From Lacicoccus alkaliphilus DSM 16010 (lineage in GTDB: Bacteria; Bacillota; Bacilli; Staphylococcales; Salinicoccaceae): 64,000 nt of DNA. The notes beneath the pieces are model-generated. The model ran no database searches, was not told the origin of the DNA, and saw only the letters and a list, made by a program, of their open reading frames with translations. Made by a program: the position numbers and the translations under genes. Positions 1-8,518 of this stretch are shown one piece after another. Location: positions 1 to 64,000 of the forward strand of contig NZ_FRCF01000006.1 in NCBI RefSeq assembly GCF_900142805.1. The letters run 5' to 3'. How positions within the stretch are numbered: position 1 is the stretch's first letter; the number at the start of each line of letters is the position of its first letter.

Positions 1-177
1 CATCATCATCCTCGGATGGTAGGAGGACGCCCCGACATCATGCTCGAAGGCTTTGAACGGCGCCTCCGGGATGCTCTCCACCATCTCATTCACCGCAACG
101 GCGATGTCATCGTCCGGAATCATCACTTCGATATCCAATGGTATTGTAAGCTGGTTCATGTTATAATCTTTATACAT
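1..177 (-). CDS. IS1182-family transposase, N-terminal part (runs off window)
   Basis: The first 59 codons of a gene that continues beyond the left edge. The translation begins MYKDYNMNQLTIPLDIEV and includes the GASSYHPRMMM motif typical of the N-terminus (DUF772-like region) of IS1182-family DDE transposases of staphylococci and bacilli. The product would cut and rejoin the ends of the insertion sequence. The ATG at 175-177 is preceded by a weak AGAGGTGCC-type ribosome site. The catalytic DDE residues lie outside the window, so activity cannot be judged. The ends of the element cannot be fixed; hairpins at 252-295 and 301-326 just upstream may mark its end or its insertion target. Confidence 0.85.
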   Translation of the reverse strand, partial: MYKDYNMNQLTIPLDIEVMIPDDDIAVAVNEMVESIPEAPFKAFEHDVGASSYHPRMMM

Positions 178-251
178 AAGGCACCTCTTCCTTTGTTTGT
201 GTGGTTACTTACATTATAAGAGTGTGCCTTGTTTTTGTCTTATATTTATAT

Positions 252-295
252 AAAAATCCCCGGATTAAAATTCACATTTTAATCCGGGGATTTTT
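252..295. terminator. Strong palindromic hairpin, bidirectional terminator-like
   Basis: Perfect 19-bp arms (252-270 and 277-295) around the loop TTCACA. Each arm is GC-rich inside and ends in an A or T run, so it could stop transcription in both directions. It lies between the IS transposase start and the next gene block. The rest of 178-457 holds no gene. Confidence 0.7.
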
Positions 296-300
296 GGTTA

Positions 301-326
301 GGGGCGGGGACTTATGTCCCAGCCCC
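301..326. repeat. GC-rich inverted repeat beside IS1182-type element
   Basis: Arms GGGGC-g-GGGAC and GTCCC-a-GCCCC around TTAT, followed by an AT-rich T-tract. Some IS1182-family elements insert next to stem-loops, so this may be the target or part of the IS end (inference). It could also be a second terminator. Confidence 0.45.
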
Positions 327-457
327 ATTTTTATTTTTATTTTAATTTTTAAATTGAGTTAAGGGTGGAGGTCGGCTTGTGACACAACTGGTGGCATGGC
401 ACCCGAGTTATATCATTTGGAGACTTGCTGTGGCACGAAACACGCTCCCGCGACACG

Positions 458-491
458 AAAAAACCCGGACGAGCATCCACGCTCGTCCGGG
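458..491 (-). terminator. Rho-independent terminator after the M24 protein gene
   Basis: On the minus strand CCCGGACGAGC pairs with GCTCGTCCGGG around a six-base loop and is followed by six T. It lies 15 bases after the stop codon of the gene ending at 506. Confidence 0.85.
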
Positions 492-505
492 CACAGTTAT
501 GAAGT

Positions 506-1672
506 TCATTTTCCTACGATCAGCGCATTATGGTCTTTGGTGAACGGCGTCAAGTATTCAAAGCCGTCTTTAGTCACCAGTATGCTGTCCCCGACCTGGG
601 TGCGGTAGTTGTCCGAGTCCGTCGCCCCGTCCACCGCGAATGTCATACCTTCTTCAAGTACCGCCCCGCTGCCCTTTTCAAGCGCCGGCCAGGCGTTGTA
701 TGAAAAGCCCAGGGAGCGGCCGGCCCGGAACGGTATCGGGTAGCCGTTGTCTTCTATCACTTCTGCGTAAGCATTGTAGACATCTTTGGCATATGCCCCG
801 GGCTTGACCCGGGACAGGGCCGCTTTTTGTGCCTCCTCTGCCACTTCCAGCATCTTTGCGGCTTCGTCGTTGATGTCCCCGGGGAATAAAATACGGTCGA
901 AACCGACGAAGAAGTTCTTGAATTCCGCCGTGCCGCAATGGCATATGAAGAACGGTTCGCCATGGACGAGTTTCGTCATGCTGCTTCTGTGATGGCACAT
1001 CGTGATTTCTCCGCCTGAGCTCATGATCTGTTTATTGCCGATGCCGGGATAGTTGAACGGCTGCACATCTCGATAATACTTTTCCATGAGCCCCGCGGCG
1101 TGCCGGGTGCCTGCTTCTTTTGAAGCGAGTTCCACTTCATATTCATAGACGCCGGGTGCAGCCACCTTCATCGCGCCTTTCAGCATTTCAACCGCCACTT
1201 CCCCTGCGTGCCTTGCGACCTGGATCTCCTTCTCATCTTTGACGCTTCTGAGCCGGTCGATTTCTTTGCCGATGTCGGAGATGCGTTCTTTCGGGATGAC
1301 ATCACCGATGAAATCCCAGACGAGCCTTGGAATCGACGTATAGTCCACAGCGACTTTGTCGTTCCTGTATTTATCCAGGTATTCCTGGAGATGCGGCCGC
1401 CATTCTTCGTCGATACCGTCCGTCCATGGGAGTATCCTCTTCACATCCGTCTGCCTGTGCGCCATCTCCTCCTCCATGAGCGGGACGAGGAGAACGGACT
1501 CGCCGTCGACAGTCTGAATGAAGATGTTCGGCCTGCCCCATTCGATGCCGAGCGCACCGTGATAGCCCGTCAAATAGAAGACATAATCCGGGTCCGTCAC
1601 GATGGCGACGGCATCACCCTGCGCCTTCAGCTTGTCGATGACGCGTGATCTTCTCGATTTGAAATCAAACAT
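506..1672 (-). CDS. Creatinase-like M24 (pita-bread fold) hydrolase
   Basis: A 388-residue cytosolic protein with an N-terminal creatinase-N domain (about 10-140) and a C-terminal M24 domain (about 150-380). Family members hydrolyse X-Pro peptides, creatine or ectoine-type substrates. The five metal ligands of true aminopeptidases look substituted: the first Asp position is His245 (ICHCGTAEF), the second falls on Val256/Gly257, the usual GHG histidine region reads GRSLGF (318-323), and neither late Glu is present (FAVDGA, TQVGDS). This argues for a metal-independent creatinase-like C-N hydrolase rather than a proline peptidase (inference). The gene is last in a probable operon with an SSS symporter (2160-3779) and an unknown protein, which suggests import followed by hydrolysis of a small amino-acid-like or betaine-like compound. 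The substrate is unknown. Confidence 0.75.
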   Translation of the reverse strand: MFDFKSRRSRVIDKLKAQGDAVAIVTDPDYVFYLTGYHGALGIEWGRPNIFIQTVDGESVLLVPLMEEEMAHRQTDVKRILPWTDGIDEEWRPHLQEYLDKYRNDKVAVDYTSIPRLVWDFIGDVIPKERISDIGKEIDRLRSVKDEKEIQVARHAGEVAVEMLKGAMKVAAPGVYEYEVELASKEAGTRHAAGLMEKYYRDVQPFNYPGIGNKQIMSSGGEITMCHHRSSMTKLVHGEPFFICHCGTAEFKNFFVGFDRILFPGDINDEAAKMLEVAEEAQKAALSRVKPGAYAKDVYNAYAEVIEDNGYPIPFRAGRSLGFSYNAWPALEKGSGAVLEEGMTFAVDGATDSDNYRTQVGDSILVTKDGFEYLTPFTKDHNALIVGK

Positions 1673-1695
1673 TGTATCCCTGCTTTCGTCTGAAA

Positions 1696-2142
1696 TTATA
1701 AGTCTTCCGGCGTCAGTCCTTTGACTGAGTCGACCAGGATTTCCTTACCGTCCGCTTCCGCAAAGAAAAACGCTTTATATACTGCCTGCTGCTTCACAAT
1801 TTCAATTTCGGGATTCTTGAATGCATGGAACTTATACATCACCCACCGCAGCACCAGCTTACGCGACTTTTGGATCGCTTCTTCGTTTGAGAGTACAGCC
1901 GGTACAAGCGCCGACGGTTTGATGCTGATCTCCTTCGTTTCGGGGAACATATTCGAACGCAGCGGCACACCCTTCACAAGATCCACCGTGATGACCGTCC
2001 AGGCGACCCTCGGCTTCATGAACATCCGCGGCATGCACACTTTACAGAGCACGATCAAATATGGATAACAGATCAGTTCCCTTCCGCTCAAATCCATCGG
2101 TGTCTCTATCAGGGATACGGATGCATATTCTTCGTTATCCAT
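1696..2142 (-). CDS. Unknown 148-residue protein between symporter and M24 hydrolase
   Basis: I do not recognise this family. The product is soluble, without a signal peptide or clear membrane segment, and has a cysteine pair (LCKVCMP). Its C-terminal part is mixed alpha/beta in character. I place the start at the ATG at 2140-2142 because GGAAGGGGGG lies just upstream; an in-frame ATG 21 bases earlier (2163) overlaps the symporter stop and has no such site. The tight spacing to the symporter (about 20 bases) and to the hydrolase (23 bases) indicates co-transcription. A role in handling the imported substrate is possible but unproven. Confidence 0.6.
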   Translation of the reverse strand: MDNEEYASVSLIETPMDLSGRELICYPYLIVLCKVCMPRMFMKPRVAWTVITVDLVKGVPLRSNMFPETKEISIKPSALVPAVLSNEEAIQKSRKLVLRWVMYKFHAFKNPEIEIVKQQAVYKAFFFAEADGKEILVDSVKGLTPEDL

Positions 2143-2159
2143 ACTCAACCCCCCTTCCA

Positions 2160-3779
2160 TCAATTCGTCCGGAACGCACTTGCCGATTTATGCTCACTGT
2201 CGAGCAGCTCCATGATGATTTCCTTTTCGGTCCTGTCACCCAGGTTGCTCGCCTTGAGGTTCCTGATGACTGCTTCGTCCGAAGGCAGGAATGAAAATCT
2301 GCCAAGCTCATTCTTCTCGGAATACGTATCCCACAACCGCTCGAAGTCATCGCCTTCAGGCGGTTTAGTAAAGAGGCTGACGAGCACGATGGTCAGCATT
2401 GCCGCAATGAATGCCGGTCCGCCTTCATAAATGTCGACGGGCGGCCAGAAATACCAGATGACGGTGACCAGGGGCCCCACGATCATGCCTGCGATCGCGC
2501 CTGTTTTTGTGACGCCTTTCCAGAACAGGGAAAGGATGATCGGTGGACCGAAACACGTCGCAAGTCCCGCCCAGGCGAATACCGCGAGCCAGAATACCGT
2601 GTCGAGCGGATTCAGGGCGATGATGATTGCAATGAGACCGAGCAGGGCTGTCGCAATCCTTGAAATGAGGATCGTCTTATCTTCCCTGAGTTCGCCTTTT
2701 TTGAGTATTTTATTCCATAAATCTTCTGCGATGGTGGATGAAGCGATCAGCAGCATCGAGTCGATCGATGACATCATCGCAGATAATGCGGCTGCGACGA
2801 TGATGCCCGCAATCCACCATGGGAACAATTCCACGGTCATCGTCGGGAAGATGTGTTCAGGATCTGCAAGGTCCGGGAATAAGGCGAGCCCGGACAAACC
2901 GATCAGTACGGCACCGTAGTAGGCCACCATCATCCATATGATGCCGATCAGTGCGATACGCTTCACGTCACGGGTATGGCGCAGCGCCATGTAACGCACG
3001 AGTACGTGCGGGGACCCGTTGAACCCGATACCGATGAACAGGTAACTGATGATGGCGATCAGACCGGCAAGCGTCAGTGCCGAGTTGCCGAAGAACGGCG
3101 CCAGGAACTCCTGACCCATCATATCCGTGAGCTGGTACCCCATCTCATTGAATCCGCCGATTTCGGTGATGGCGAGGATCGGCAGCACCAGGAATGCGAA
3201 TGCCATAAGCAGTCCCTGTATGAAGTCGGTCAGTGAGACTGCAAAGAAACCGCCAAGGATCGTATAGATGATCGTCACGATACCGCCGACGATGACGCCT
3301 GTTGCGAAATTGACACCCAGCACCACTTCGAATAAAACCCCGAATGCCACAAACTGGGCACAGACGTAGACGGTCATGAATATCGTCATGACGACGATGG
3401 AGACCCATCTCATTATATGTGTATCATCCTTGAACCGTGCGGACAGGAAATCCGGCACTGTAATGGAGTTCTGTATCTCAGATAAACGGCGTATCCTCTT
3501 CGCGAAGAACAGCCAGTTGAAGATCGAAAATACACTCGATACCGCGTTCCATGCCGCACTCATGCCTGAGGAATATGCTTCACCGGGCAGACCGACGGTC
3601 ATGAAACCGCTCGACTCCGACGCTTTCTCACTCATGGACAAGACCCATGGTCCGAGCTTCCTTCCGCCGAGGAAGTATTCGGAAGACCCCTGCGTACTGA
3701 TCCTTGCAGACCAGATGCCAAGGACCAGAAGTAATATCATGTATAGAATGACGATGCTCAATATGCCTATACCGCCCAT
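2160..3779 (-). CDS. Sodium:solute symporter (SSS family, PutP-like)
   Basis: A 539-residue membrane protein with about 13 predicted helices, starting with a periplasm-facing hydrophobic segment (ILSIVILYMILLL). It carries SSS signatures such as the YFLGGRKLGPW loop after TM1 and the SEKASESSGFM stretch that matches the sodium/substrate site of PutP-type proline transporters. It would couple Na+ entry to uptake of a small solute (proline, betaine or creatine-like). Its stop is followed by the unknown gene at 1696, and its start abuts the stop of a small membrane protein gene (3780), so the four genes probably form one operon. The substrate cannot be read from the sequence. The C-terminal 80 residues are a charged cytoplasmic tail. 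Confidence 0.85.
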   Translation of the reverse strand: MGGIGILSIVILYMILLLVLGIWSARISTQGSSEYFLGGRKLGPWVLSMSEKASESSGFMTVGLPGEAYSSGMSAAWNAVSSVFSIFNWLFFAKRIRRLSEIQNSITVPDFLSARFKDDTHIMRWVSIVVMTIFMTVYVCAQFVAFGVLFEVVLGVNFATGVIVGGIVTIIYTILGGFFAVSLTDFIQGLLMAFAFLVLPILAITEIGGFNEMGYQLTDMMGQEFLAPFFGNSALTLAGLIAIISYLFIGIGFNGSPHVLVRYMALRHTRDVKRIALIGIIWMMVAYYGAVLIGLSGLALFPDLADPEHIFPTMTVELFPWWIAGIIVAAALSAMMSSIDSMLLIASSTIAEDLWNKILKKGELREDKTILISRIATALLGLIAIIIALNPLDTVFWLAVFAWAGLATCFGPPIILSLFWKGVTKTGAIAGMIVGPLVTVIWYFWPPVDIYEGGPAFIAAMLTIVLVSLFTKPPEGDDFERLWDTYSEKNELGRFSFLPSDEAVIRNLKASNLGDRTEKEIIMELLDSEHKSASAFRTN

Positions 3780-3935
3780 CTACTCCATCTCCCTGTCATC
3801 ATATTTTTTTCTGAACAACTCATTTTCAAGTTTTTCCATCTTCACTTCACGTGCATACCATATGGCAACAGAGCCTATCATGAGAATAGGCGGTACGATC
3901 AAGATCAGCCATCCAGCTATTGGAAAAGCGTCCAT
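3780..3935 (-). CDS. Small symporter-associated membrane protein (51 aa)
   Basis: Translation MDAFPIAGWLILIVPPILM... with one hydrophobic segment (about residues 7-27) followed by a charged tail rich in Glu, Lys and Arg. The ATG at 3933-3935 follows an AAAGGGG ribosome site, and the stop codon directly abuts the symporter ATG at 3779. Small one-helix partners of this kind are often encoded next to SSS transporters and are annotated as symporter small accessory proteins. A role in stability or assembly of the transporter is an inference from position and topology. Confidence 0.7.
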   Translation of the reverse strand: MDAFPIAGWLILIVPPILMIGSVAIWYAREVKMEKLENELFRKKYDDREME

Positions 3936-4081
3936 CCTTTACATCCCCTTTCCGGAATTCTTCACTAACTGTCTTCAAGATGACTCTTCTGCCGGTGCTT
4001 TGAATCGGATTTTTCTGATAATTATAAAAAGCGTAGCACATTAATTTCCAACCGTAAACACGATAAAATTATTTTTGCATT

Positions 4082-4116
4082 AAAAATGCATACATCTTTT
4101 CAGATGTACGCATTTT
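4082..4116 (-). terminator. Terminator after MecA-like PBP gene
   Basis: On the minus strand AAAATGCGTACATCT pairs with AGATGTATGCATTTT around GAAA and runs into T residues. It begins six bases past the stop of the PBP gene. The 146 bases up to the small symporter partner (3936-4081) carry no gene and probably hold that operon's promoter. Confidence 0.8.
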
Positions 4117-4121
4117 TAAAT

Positions 4122-6134
4122 TCATTCCGATATTTCCCTGTAGGCATCGTGGATATCTGCAAACTTCTGTGCAGAATACTCACTCATGCCGCGGTCCTCG
4201 ACGTCTTCGACATAGAGGCTCAGCATCATGTCTTTCTCATCCTGATCGTAGCCGATGAACCAGCCCGTCTCGGACCCTCTCGTGTCCTGGGACATCTTAT
4301 TCTCACTCGTCCCGGTCTTGCCGGCGAAGCTGGCGTAATCGCGCTCCATATCGTCGGCATGGTAGTCCGTGACGACGCTTCTCATCGCGCCCTCCAGGTA
4401 GGCAAGGTCATCCTCTTCGGCGATACCTTCCACCTGGATATCTTCATCCGTATCCGCCAGTATATGTGGGACATAGACATCCCCGCCGTTCACCACCCCG
4501 GCGTAGATCGCTGTGATCTGAAGCGGTGAAATCAGCAGTTCACCCTGTCCGTAGGCACTGTCCGCAAGCAGGACATCACTCTCGATCGTTTCATCGTTCG
4601 CCACCTGGCTCGTATAGATCGGATAATCCCCGTCATATTCCTCGCCGATGCCGAGTTCATGCATGCCTTCGATGAAACGGTCGGCGCCGATGTCCAGCAT
4701 GGTCTGTGCAAAGTAGATGTTGTCGGAGCTCGTGATGGCACGGCCGAGATCGAACGCCCCGTCTTCGACATGGTAGCGGTTCACGGTGTACCCGCCCCAG
4801 GAGTCGTCCGCCTGCCAGCTGCCTCCGGTGATCTCGCGTGTGGCATCACGGTCGAACCCATCCGTATTCATGGCGACCAGGCTTGAGAGGATCTTCTGGG
4901 TGGAGCCCGGGGAGGTCGTCCGGTTGAACTTGCCGAGCAACGGATTCTCCGAGTCTTCCTGCAGTTCATCCAGTTCGTCCTGGGTGATGCCGAACATGAA
5001 ATCGTACGGGCTCGGGGACGGGTAACTGACTGCAGCCAGTATATCCCCGTCTTCCGGATTCAGCGCCACACTCGCGCCCGAATCATCCTCGAGCTCATTG
5101 AAGATGACATCCTGGAGATCCATGTCGATGGTGAGTACGATATCCGAACCGTCTTCCGCTGCTTCACTGAATAAAGTGTCGAGCACCTGACCGTCATTGT
5201 CCGTGATGGCGACCTCATATCCGCCCTCAGGCTGAAGGCGCTCATCATACAGCTGTTCAAGACCGCGTTTTCCTGTCATATCGCCGGCGCTCAAGTAATC
5301 CGATTCCTCGATCTCCTCAGCACTCGCTTCCCCGACATAACCCAGCAGGTGGAATGTCGCTGCATCCAAGGCATATTCACGGGCCGGCTGTTCCTGAACC
5401 TGGAGACCGTTATCACCGAACTTCGATTTATCTTCATCGGAAAAGCGGTGTGCTTCTTTCACGGGCACAAACATGCCTTCACCGATCCACTCCTGATTGT
5501 ATGTGGACACAAGTGATTCCTCACTGATCTCAAGCACATCGGCAAGGTCGGTCAGATCCTCTTCCGAAACCTCTCCCGCTGTGAACCCGACCACTTCCTT
5601 GCGGCCATTGAATGCGAGCGGCTCACCGGAATTGGATTGGATCTCACCACGGACACCATTTGAGAAATTGAAATCGAGCGTCCGGTTGCCGTTCAGGCCC
5701 GGGATGATCATGTCGGGCGTCCATTCCACATCCCATTCATTTTCCGCCTCGTCATAAAGCAGGCTGATTTGCATATCACGCGTCAGTTCGCCGTATGCGG
5801 TATCAACCGTCCAGTCGCCTTCATAAATCTTATTATGGTCGGTCGACCTTTCTTCATCCGGTTCAAGACCATCGATGGACCGTGACTCGACACCCAGGTC
5901 CCCATACAGCTTCTCATATCTTTCTGTGACGTCCTCCGGGGCATATCTGTCCCGCGTCCCTGCGCTCAATGTTTCATATATCTCTTCATAATTCCCATCC
6001 TCGTAATGGGAGACATAAGCGGCCAGCGCTTCTTCCTCATCCGCCTGGAATATGTCCGTGAAGTTGAACATCAGAAAAACGGCCGCTCCCAGGATGGCCA
6101 GCACACCAATGATGACTCCAATCCATTTCTTCAT
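4122..6134 (-). CDS. MecA/PBP2a-like class B penicillin-binding protein
   Basis: A 670-residue transpeptidase, almost the same length as staphylococcal MecA (668). Layout: N-terminal membrane anchor (residues 4-27), MecA-type NTF2-like domain (about 30-145), PBP dimer domain (about 150-330), transpeptidase domain (about 340-660). Catalytic motifs are intact: Ser411-Thr-Gln-Lys in TSPGSTQKIL, Ser470-Asp-Asn in SSDNIYFAQ, and Lys606-Thr-Gly. The STQK tetrad and blocks such as SWGGY.VNRYHV and LLADSAYGQGELL.SP.Q match MecA closely. It would cross-link peptidoglycan at the outer face of the membrane. The third motif is KTG where MecA has KSG. No mecR1/mecI/blaZ lies nearby and the promoter shows no MecI/BlaI-type dyad. 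It may be the native subclass B1 PBP of this lineage (like B. subtilis PbpC) rather than acquired mecA. Beta-lactam affinity cannot be inferred. Confidence 0.9.
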   Translation of the reverse strand: MKKWIGVIIGVLAILGAAVFLMFNFTDIFQADEEEALAAYVSHYEDGNYEEIYETLSAGTRDRYAPEDVTERYEKLYGDLGVESRSIDGLEPDEERSTDHNKIYEGDWTVDTAYGELTRDMQISLLYDEAENEWDVEWTPDMIIPGLNGNRTLDFNFSNGVRGEIQSNSGEPLAFNGRKEVVGFTAGEVSEEDLTDLADVLEISEESLVSTYNQEWIGEGMFVPVKEAHRFSDEDKSKFGDNGLQVQEQPAREYALDAATFHLLGYVGEASAEEIEESDYLSAGDMTGKRGLEQLYDERLQPEGGYEVAITDNDGQVLDTLFSEAAEDGSDIVLTIDMDLQDVIFNELEDDSGASVALNPEDGDILAAVSYPSPSPYDFMFGITQDELDELQEDSENPLLGKFNRTTSPGSTQKILSSLVAMNTDGFDRDATREITGGSWQADDSWGGYTVNRYHVEDGAFDLGRAITSSDNIYFAQTMLDIGADRFIEGMHELGIGEEYDGDYPIYTSQVANDETIESDVLLADSAYGQGELLISPLQITAIYAGVVNGGDVYVPHILADTDEDIQVEGIAEEDDLAYLEGAMRSVVTDYHADDMERDYASFAGKTGTSENKMSQDTRGSETGWFIGYDQDEKDMMLSLYVEDVEDRGMSEYSAQKFADIHDAYREISE

Positions 6135-6183
6135 TTTTACACCTACAATTTCCCTTTAAAATTCATCTTTGATCATTAATTCA

Positions 6184-6212
6184 ATTATAGGTGAAATGAA
6201 TGTATCTTTAAA
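6184..6212 (-). promoter_or_regulatory. Promoter of the MecA-like PBP gene
   Basis: On the minus strand: TTTAAA (-35, 6207-6212), 17-base spacer, TATAAT (-10, 6184-6189), about 50 bases before the ATG. The start is preceded by the ribosome site TAGGTG. No paired TACA/TGTA operator of the BlaI/MecI type is visible. Confidence 0.6.
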
Positions 6213-6221
6213 CAGTGGAAA

Positions 6222-7073
6222 TTATTTATCATCATCCACATATTTGCCGTGGGCGGGCAGTGCGATATCATCGAAATTGCGGGCAAGGTGATCAAGGCCT
6301 TCCCTCAGTTCTTCACCTTTAAGCGGCTGACCGTGTCCGAAGACGGCCGTCTTTGCATCGGTTGATGCAAGCTTTTCCACCGAAGCACGCGCCGCTCCCC
6401 AATCCGTCGTGTAATAGACCGGGGGCCCGTGGATTTCCTTCTTCTGTGTCATCACTTTATAGAGGGAATCCTGCTGTACGGTGACGAATGCATCGCCGAC
6501 GATGAGCAGGCCGTCGGATGCCCGGTAGAAGCTCACATGTCCATCCGTGTGGCCGGGTGTATGGATCCACTCGAAATCCGGCAGATGCGGCACCCTCCCG
6601 TCCGCAGGCAGCGCTTCGATGTGATTTTCAAGGTCGATCGGCTCCCTCGGGAACATGCCTGCAGTCTTCGCCATCATGCCGCCTTCCACCGTCGGATCCG
6701 GCTCCGGATAAGGCGCCCTCCCCGTCAGGTAAGGCAGCTCGAGCTTATGCGCATAGACCGGCACCTGCCATTCCTCGATCAGCTCAATGATGGAACCGAC
6801 ATGATCGAAGTGCCCGTGTGTCAGTATGATCGCTTCAGGCTTCGCCCCTTCGCCGAACCGCTCTTCCACCACTTTGATGATCTTTTCCGCAGAGTCCGGC
6901 AGACCGGCATCCACCAGCACAAAGCCATCGCCCTCCGGGCGGCCCACCAGATGGATGTTGACGATCTGATTCGTATACGTATAGACGTCCGGCAGCACTT
7001 CAGCACCTTTGCCGCTGTCCTTCGATAGTGCGGGAACTTTCTTGTAATCACTGCCATACTGCATACTACTCAT
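6222..7073 (-). CDS. MBL-fold metallo-hydrolase (glyoxalase II-like)
   Basis: A 283-residue soluble protein of the metallo-beta-lactamase superfamily. Zinc ligands are visible: THGHFDH (His86, His88, Asp90, His91), the second-motif His175 in HTPGHTDGH, Asp194 in VGDAF, and a C-terminal GHGQPL histidine. This is the pattern of glyoxalase II-type thioesterases and related esterases or lactonases, not of true beta-lactamases. The ATG at 7071-7073 follows AAAGGAGG with a seven-base gap; a second ATG three codons on is less well placed. The PBP next door has its own promoter and the two genes are not obviously linked in function. The substrate is unknown. Confidence 0.85.
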   Translation of the reverse strand: MSSMQYGSDYKKVPALSKDSGKGAEVLPDVYTYTNQIVNIHLVGRPEGDGFVLVDAGLPDSAEKIIKVVEERFGEGAKPEAIILTHGHFDHVGSIIELIEEWQVPVYAHKLELPYLTGRAPYPEPDPTVEGGMMAKTAGMFPREPIDLENHIEALPADGRVPHLPDFEWIHTPGHTDGHVSFYRASDGLLIVGDAFVTVQQDSLYKVMTQKKEIHGPPVYYTTDWGAARASVEKLASTDAKTAVFGHGQPLKGEELREGLDHLARNFDDIALPAHGKYVDDDK

Positions 7074-7140
7074 GAAAATCCTCCTTTATATATATGCGTT
7101 TAACTTATATCTACCCGGCTGCGGCCGATCTACTCCCTGA

Positions 7141-7170
7141 AAAATAAAAAACCCTGCAAATTTGCAGGGT
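7141..7170 (-). terminator. Terminator after the CapA-like gene
   Basis: Minus-strand hairpin ACCCTGCAAA/TTTGCAGGGT followed by a T-rich tract, ten bases beyond the stop of the CapA-like gene. Confidence 0.85.
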
Positions 7171-7180
7171 TTGAAAGTTA

Positions 7181-8518
7181 TTATTGTTCCAGATTCAACC
7201 TTGAATTTGTGCGTTCCAGTGAACGGTCAAGACGCTCGCGGATGTCTTCCGGGAGATCCTCATCCTCCTGGAAATCCTCCACCGGCAGGATCTCGTAATC
7301 GAATGGCGTATCCCCGGTATCACTGTGACGGTAGACCCATGTCGGTGTATAATGTACATCCGCCAGGACCGTCTCGCCGGATTCGTGGTCTTTTTCAATA
7401 TCAAAATTCAGAATCACACCGTCTTCGTTCGGCTCAAAGTCCGGGCCGATCGTCTCCAGGCGCTGATTGGAGATGAAGTTGCCGAGGGAATAAGCGACGA
7501 ATGATTCGCTCTCCCCGTCACTCGATTCAAGATATTCTGCACGTTGGAGGACGTGCGGGTGGGAGCCGATGATCAGGTCAACGCCCTGATCCGCCAAAAA
7601 CTGTGCATACTCTTTCTGATAGTCACTCGGTTCCTCCACGTATTCAGGACCCCAGTGCATATAGGTCAGTATGATGTCGGGATCATCTTCTTTCGCGGCA
7701 TCGATCGCCTCAGTCAGGTTTTCTTCGGAAATGACATCAATCATGTTATATACTTCCTCATCGGTGTACGGTCCATCCATGCCGTTCAGCATTTCGGTGA
7801 AAGCGAGCATCGCCACTTTGATGCCGTCCACTTCTTTGATCACATGTCTGTCTTCAGGCGGGGCATCATATGTACCGATCACATCAAAGTGTTCTTCCAG
7901 CATCTGCACTGTGCGTTCCAGGCCCTGTGCCCCCATATCCAGACTGTGGTTGTTTGATGTCACGATGGAATCAAAACCTGCATAGTCCAGATCTTCAACG
8001 ATCTCATCCGGTGTATTGAACAGCGGGTACCCGGTGTAACCCCGGTCTTCGCCCGCCACCGTCGTTTCAAAGTTGCCGATTGCGAGGTCCGCTTCCTCAA
8101 GATAAGGTTTCACATGTTCAAACCATGGCTTGAAGTCATATGAGTCCGTCTCTTCCACATATGCACCCCAATACTGCTCATCATGCACCATGATGTCGCC
8201 GACGGTTGAAATCGTGATTTCAGTCGAACCTTCTTCCGCTGCTTCCGTATTTTCCCCTGCAGCCTCTCCGCCATTTTCTTCACCTTCATCTTCTGCCTGA
8301 TCGCCTTCTTCCGCTGATTCGCTCTCTCCGGCTGTTTCCTCCACGGCCGCTTCCTCCTCATCAGACCCATTGCCTGAAAGGTTGAATGCCATGAAAAGCG
8401 CACCGATCGCCAGGATCAGCAGCAATGCCGGCACCAGTATCTTCAGTATCGGTGAACTGTTTTTATTCTTCTCCGTCCTCTTCAATGTCCATCCCACTCT
8501 CCTCAATATATTCTTCAT
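7181..8518 (-). CDS. CapA/PgsA-like metallophosphatase-fold protein
   Basis: Up to 445 residues: a basic N-terminus, one membrane helix (about 27-47), a very acidic Glu/Ala-rich linker (about 50-97), then a PGA_cap domain of the calcineurin-like fold. Signature blocks are TVGDIMVHD, GNFET, SNNHSLDMG, MHWGPEY, GSHPHVLQ and YSLGNFISN. Family members (CapA, PgsA) take part in poly-gamma-glutamate polymer synthesis or export, but many are orphans of unknown function. No capB/capC (ligase) genes lie nearby, so a capsule role is uncertain. The ATG at 8518 overlaps the upstream VanY-type gene by 56 bases with a weak ribosome site; a later TTG (codon 12) after GAGGAG could be the true start. The overlap implies translational coupling. 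Confidence 0.8.
   Translation of the reverse strand: MKNILRRVGWTLKRTEKNKNSSPILKILVPALLLILAIGALFMAFNLSGNGSDEEEAAVEETAGESESAEEGDQAEDEGEENGGEAAGENTEAAEEGSTEITISTVGDIMVHDEQYWGAYVEETDSYDFKPWFEHVKPYLEEADLAIGNFETTVAGEDRGYTGYPLFNTPDEIVEDLDYAGFDSIVTSNNHSLDMGAQGLERTVQMLEEHFDVIGTYDAPPEDRHVIKEVDGIKVAMLAFTEMLNGMDGPYTDEEVYNMIDVISEENLTEAIDAAKEDDPDIILTYMHWGPEYVEEPSDYQKEYAQFLADQGVDLIIGSHPHVLQRAEYLESSDGESESFVAYSLGNFISNQRLETIGPDFEPNEDGVILNFDIEKDHESGETVLADVHYTPTWVYRHSDTGDTPFDYEILPVEDFQEDEDLPEDIRERLDRSLERTNSRLNLEQ

Noticed and set aside
6222-7073. Beta-lactamase next to the MecA-like PBP
   Set aside because: The MBL protein has glyoxalase II-type motifs and no signal peptide; nothing indicates beta-lactam hydrolysis.
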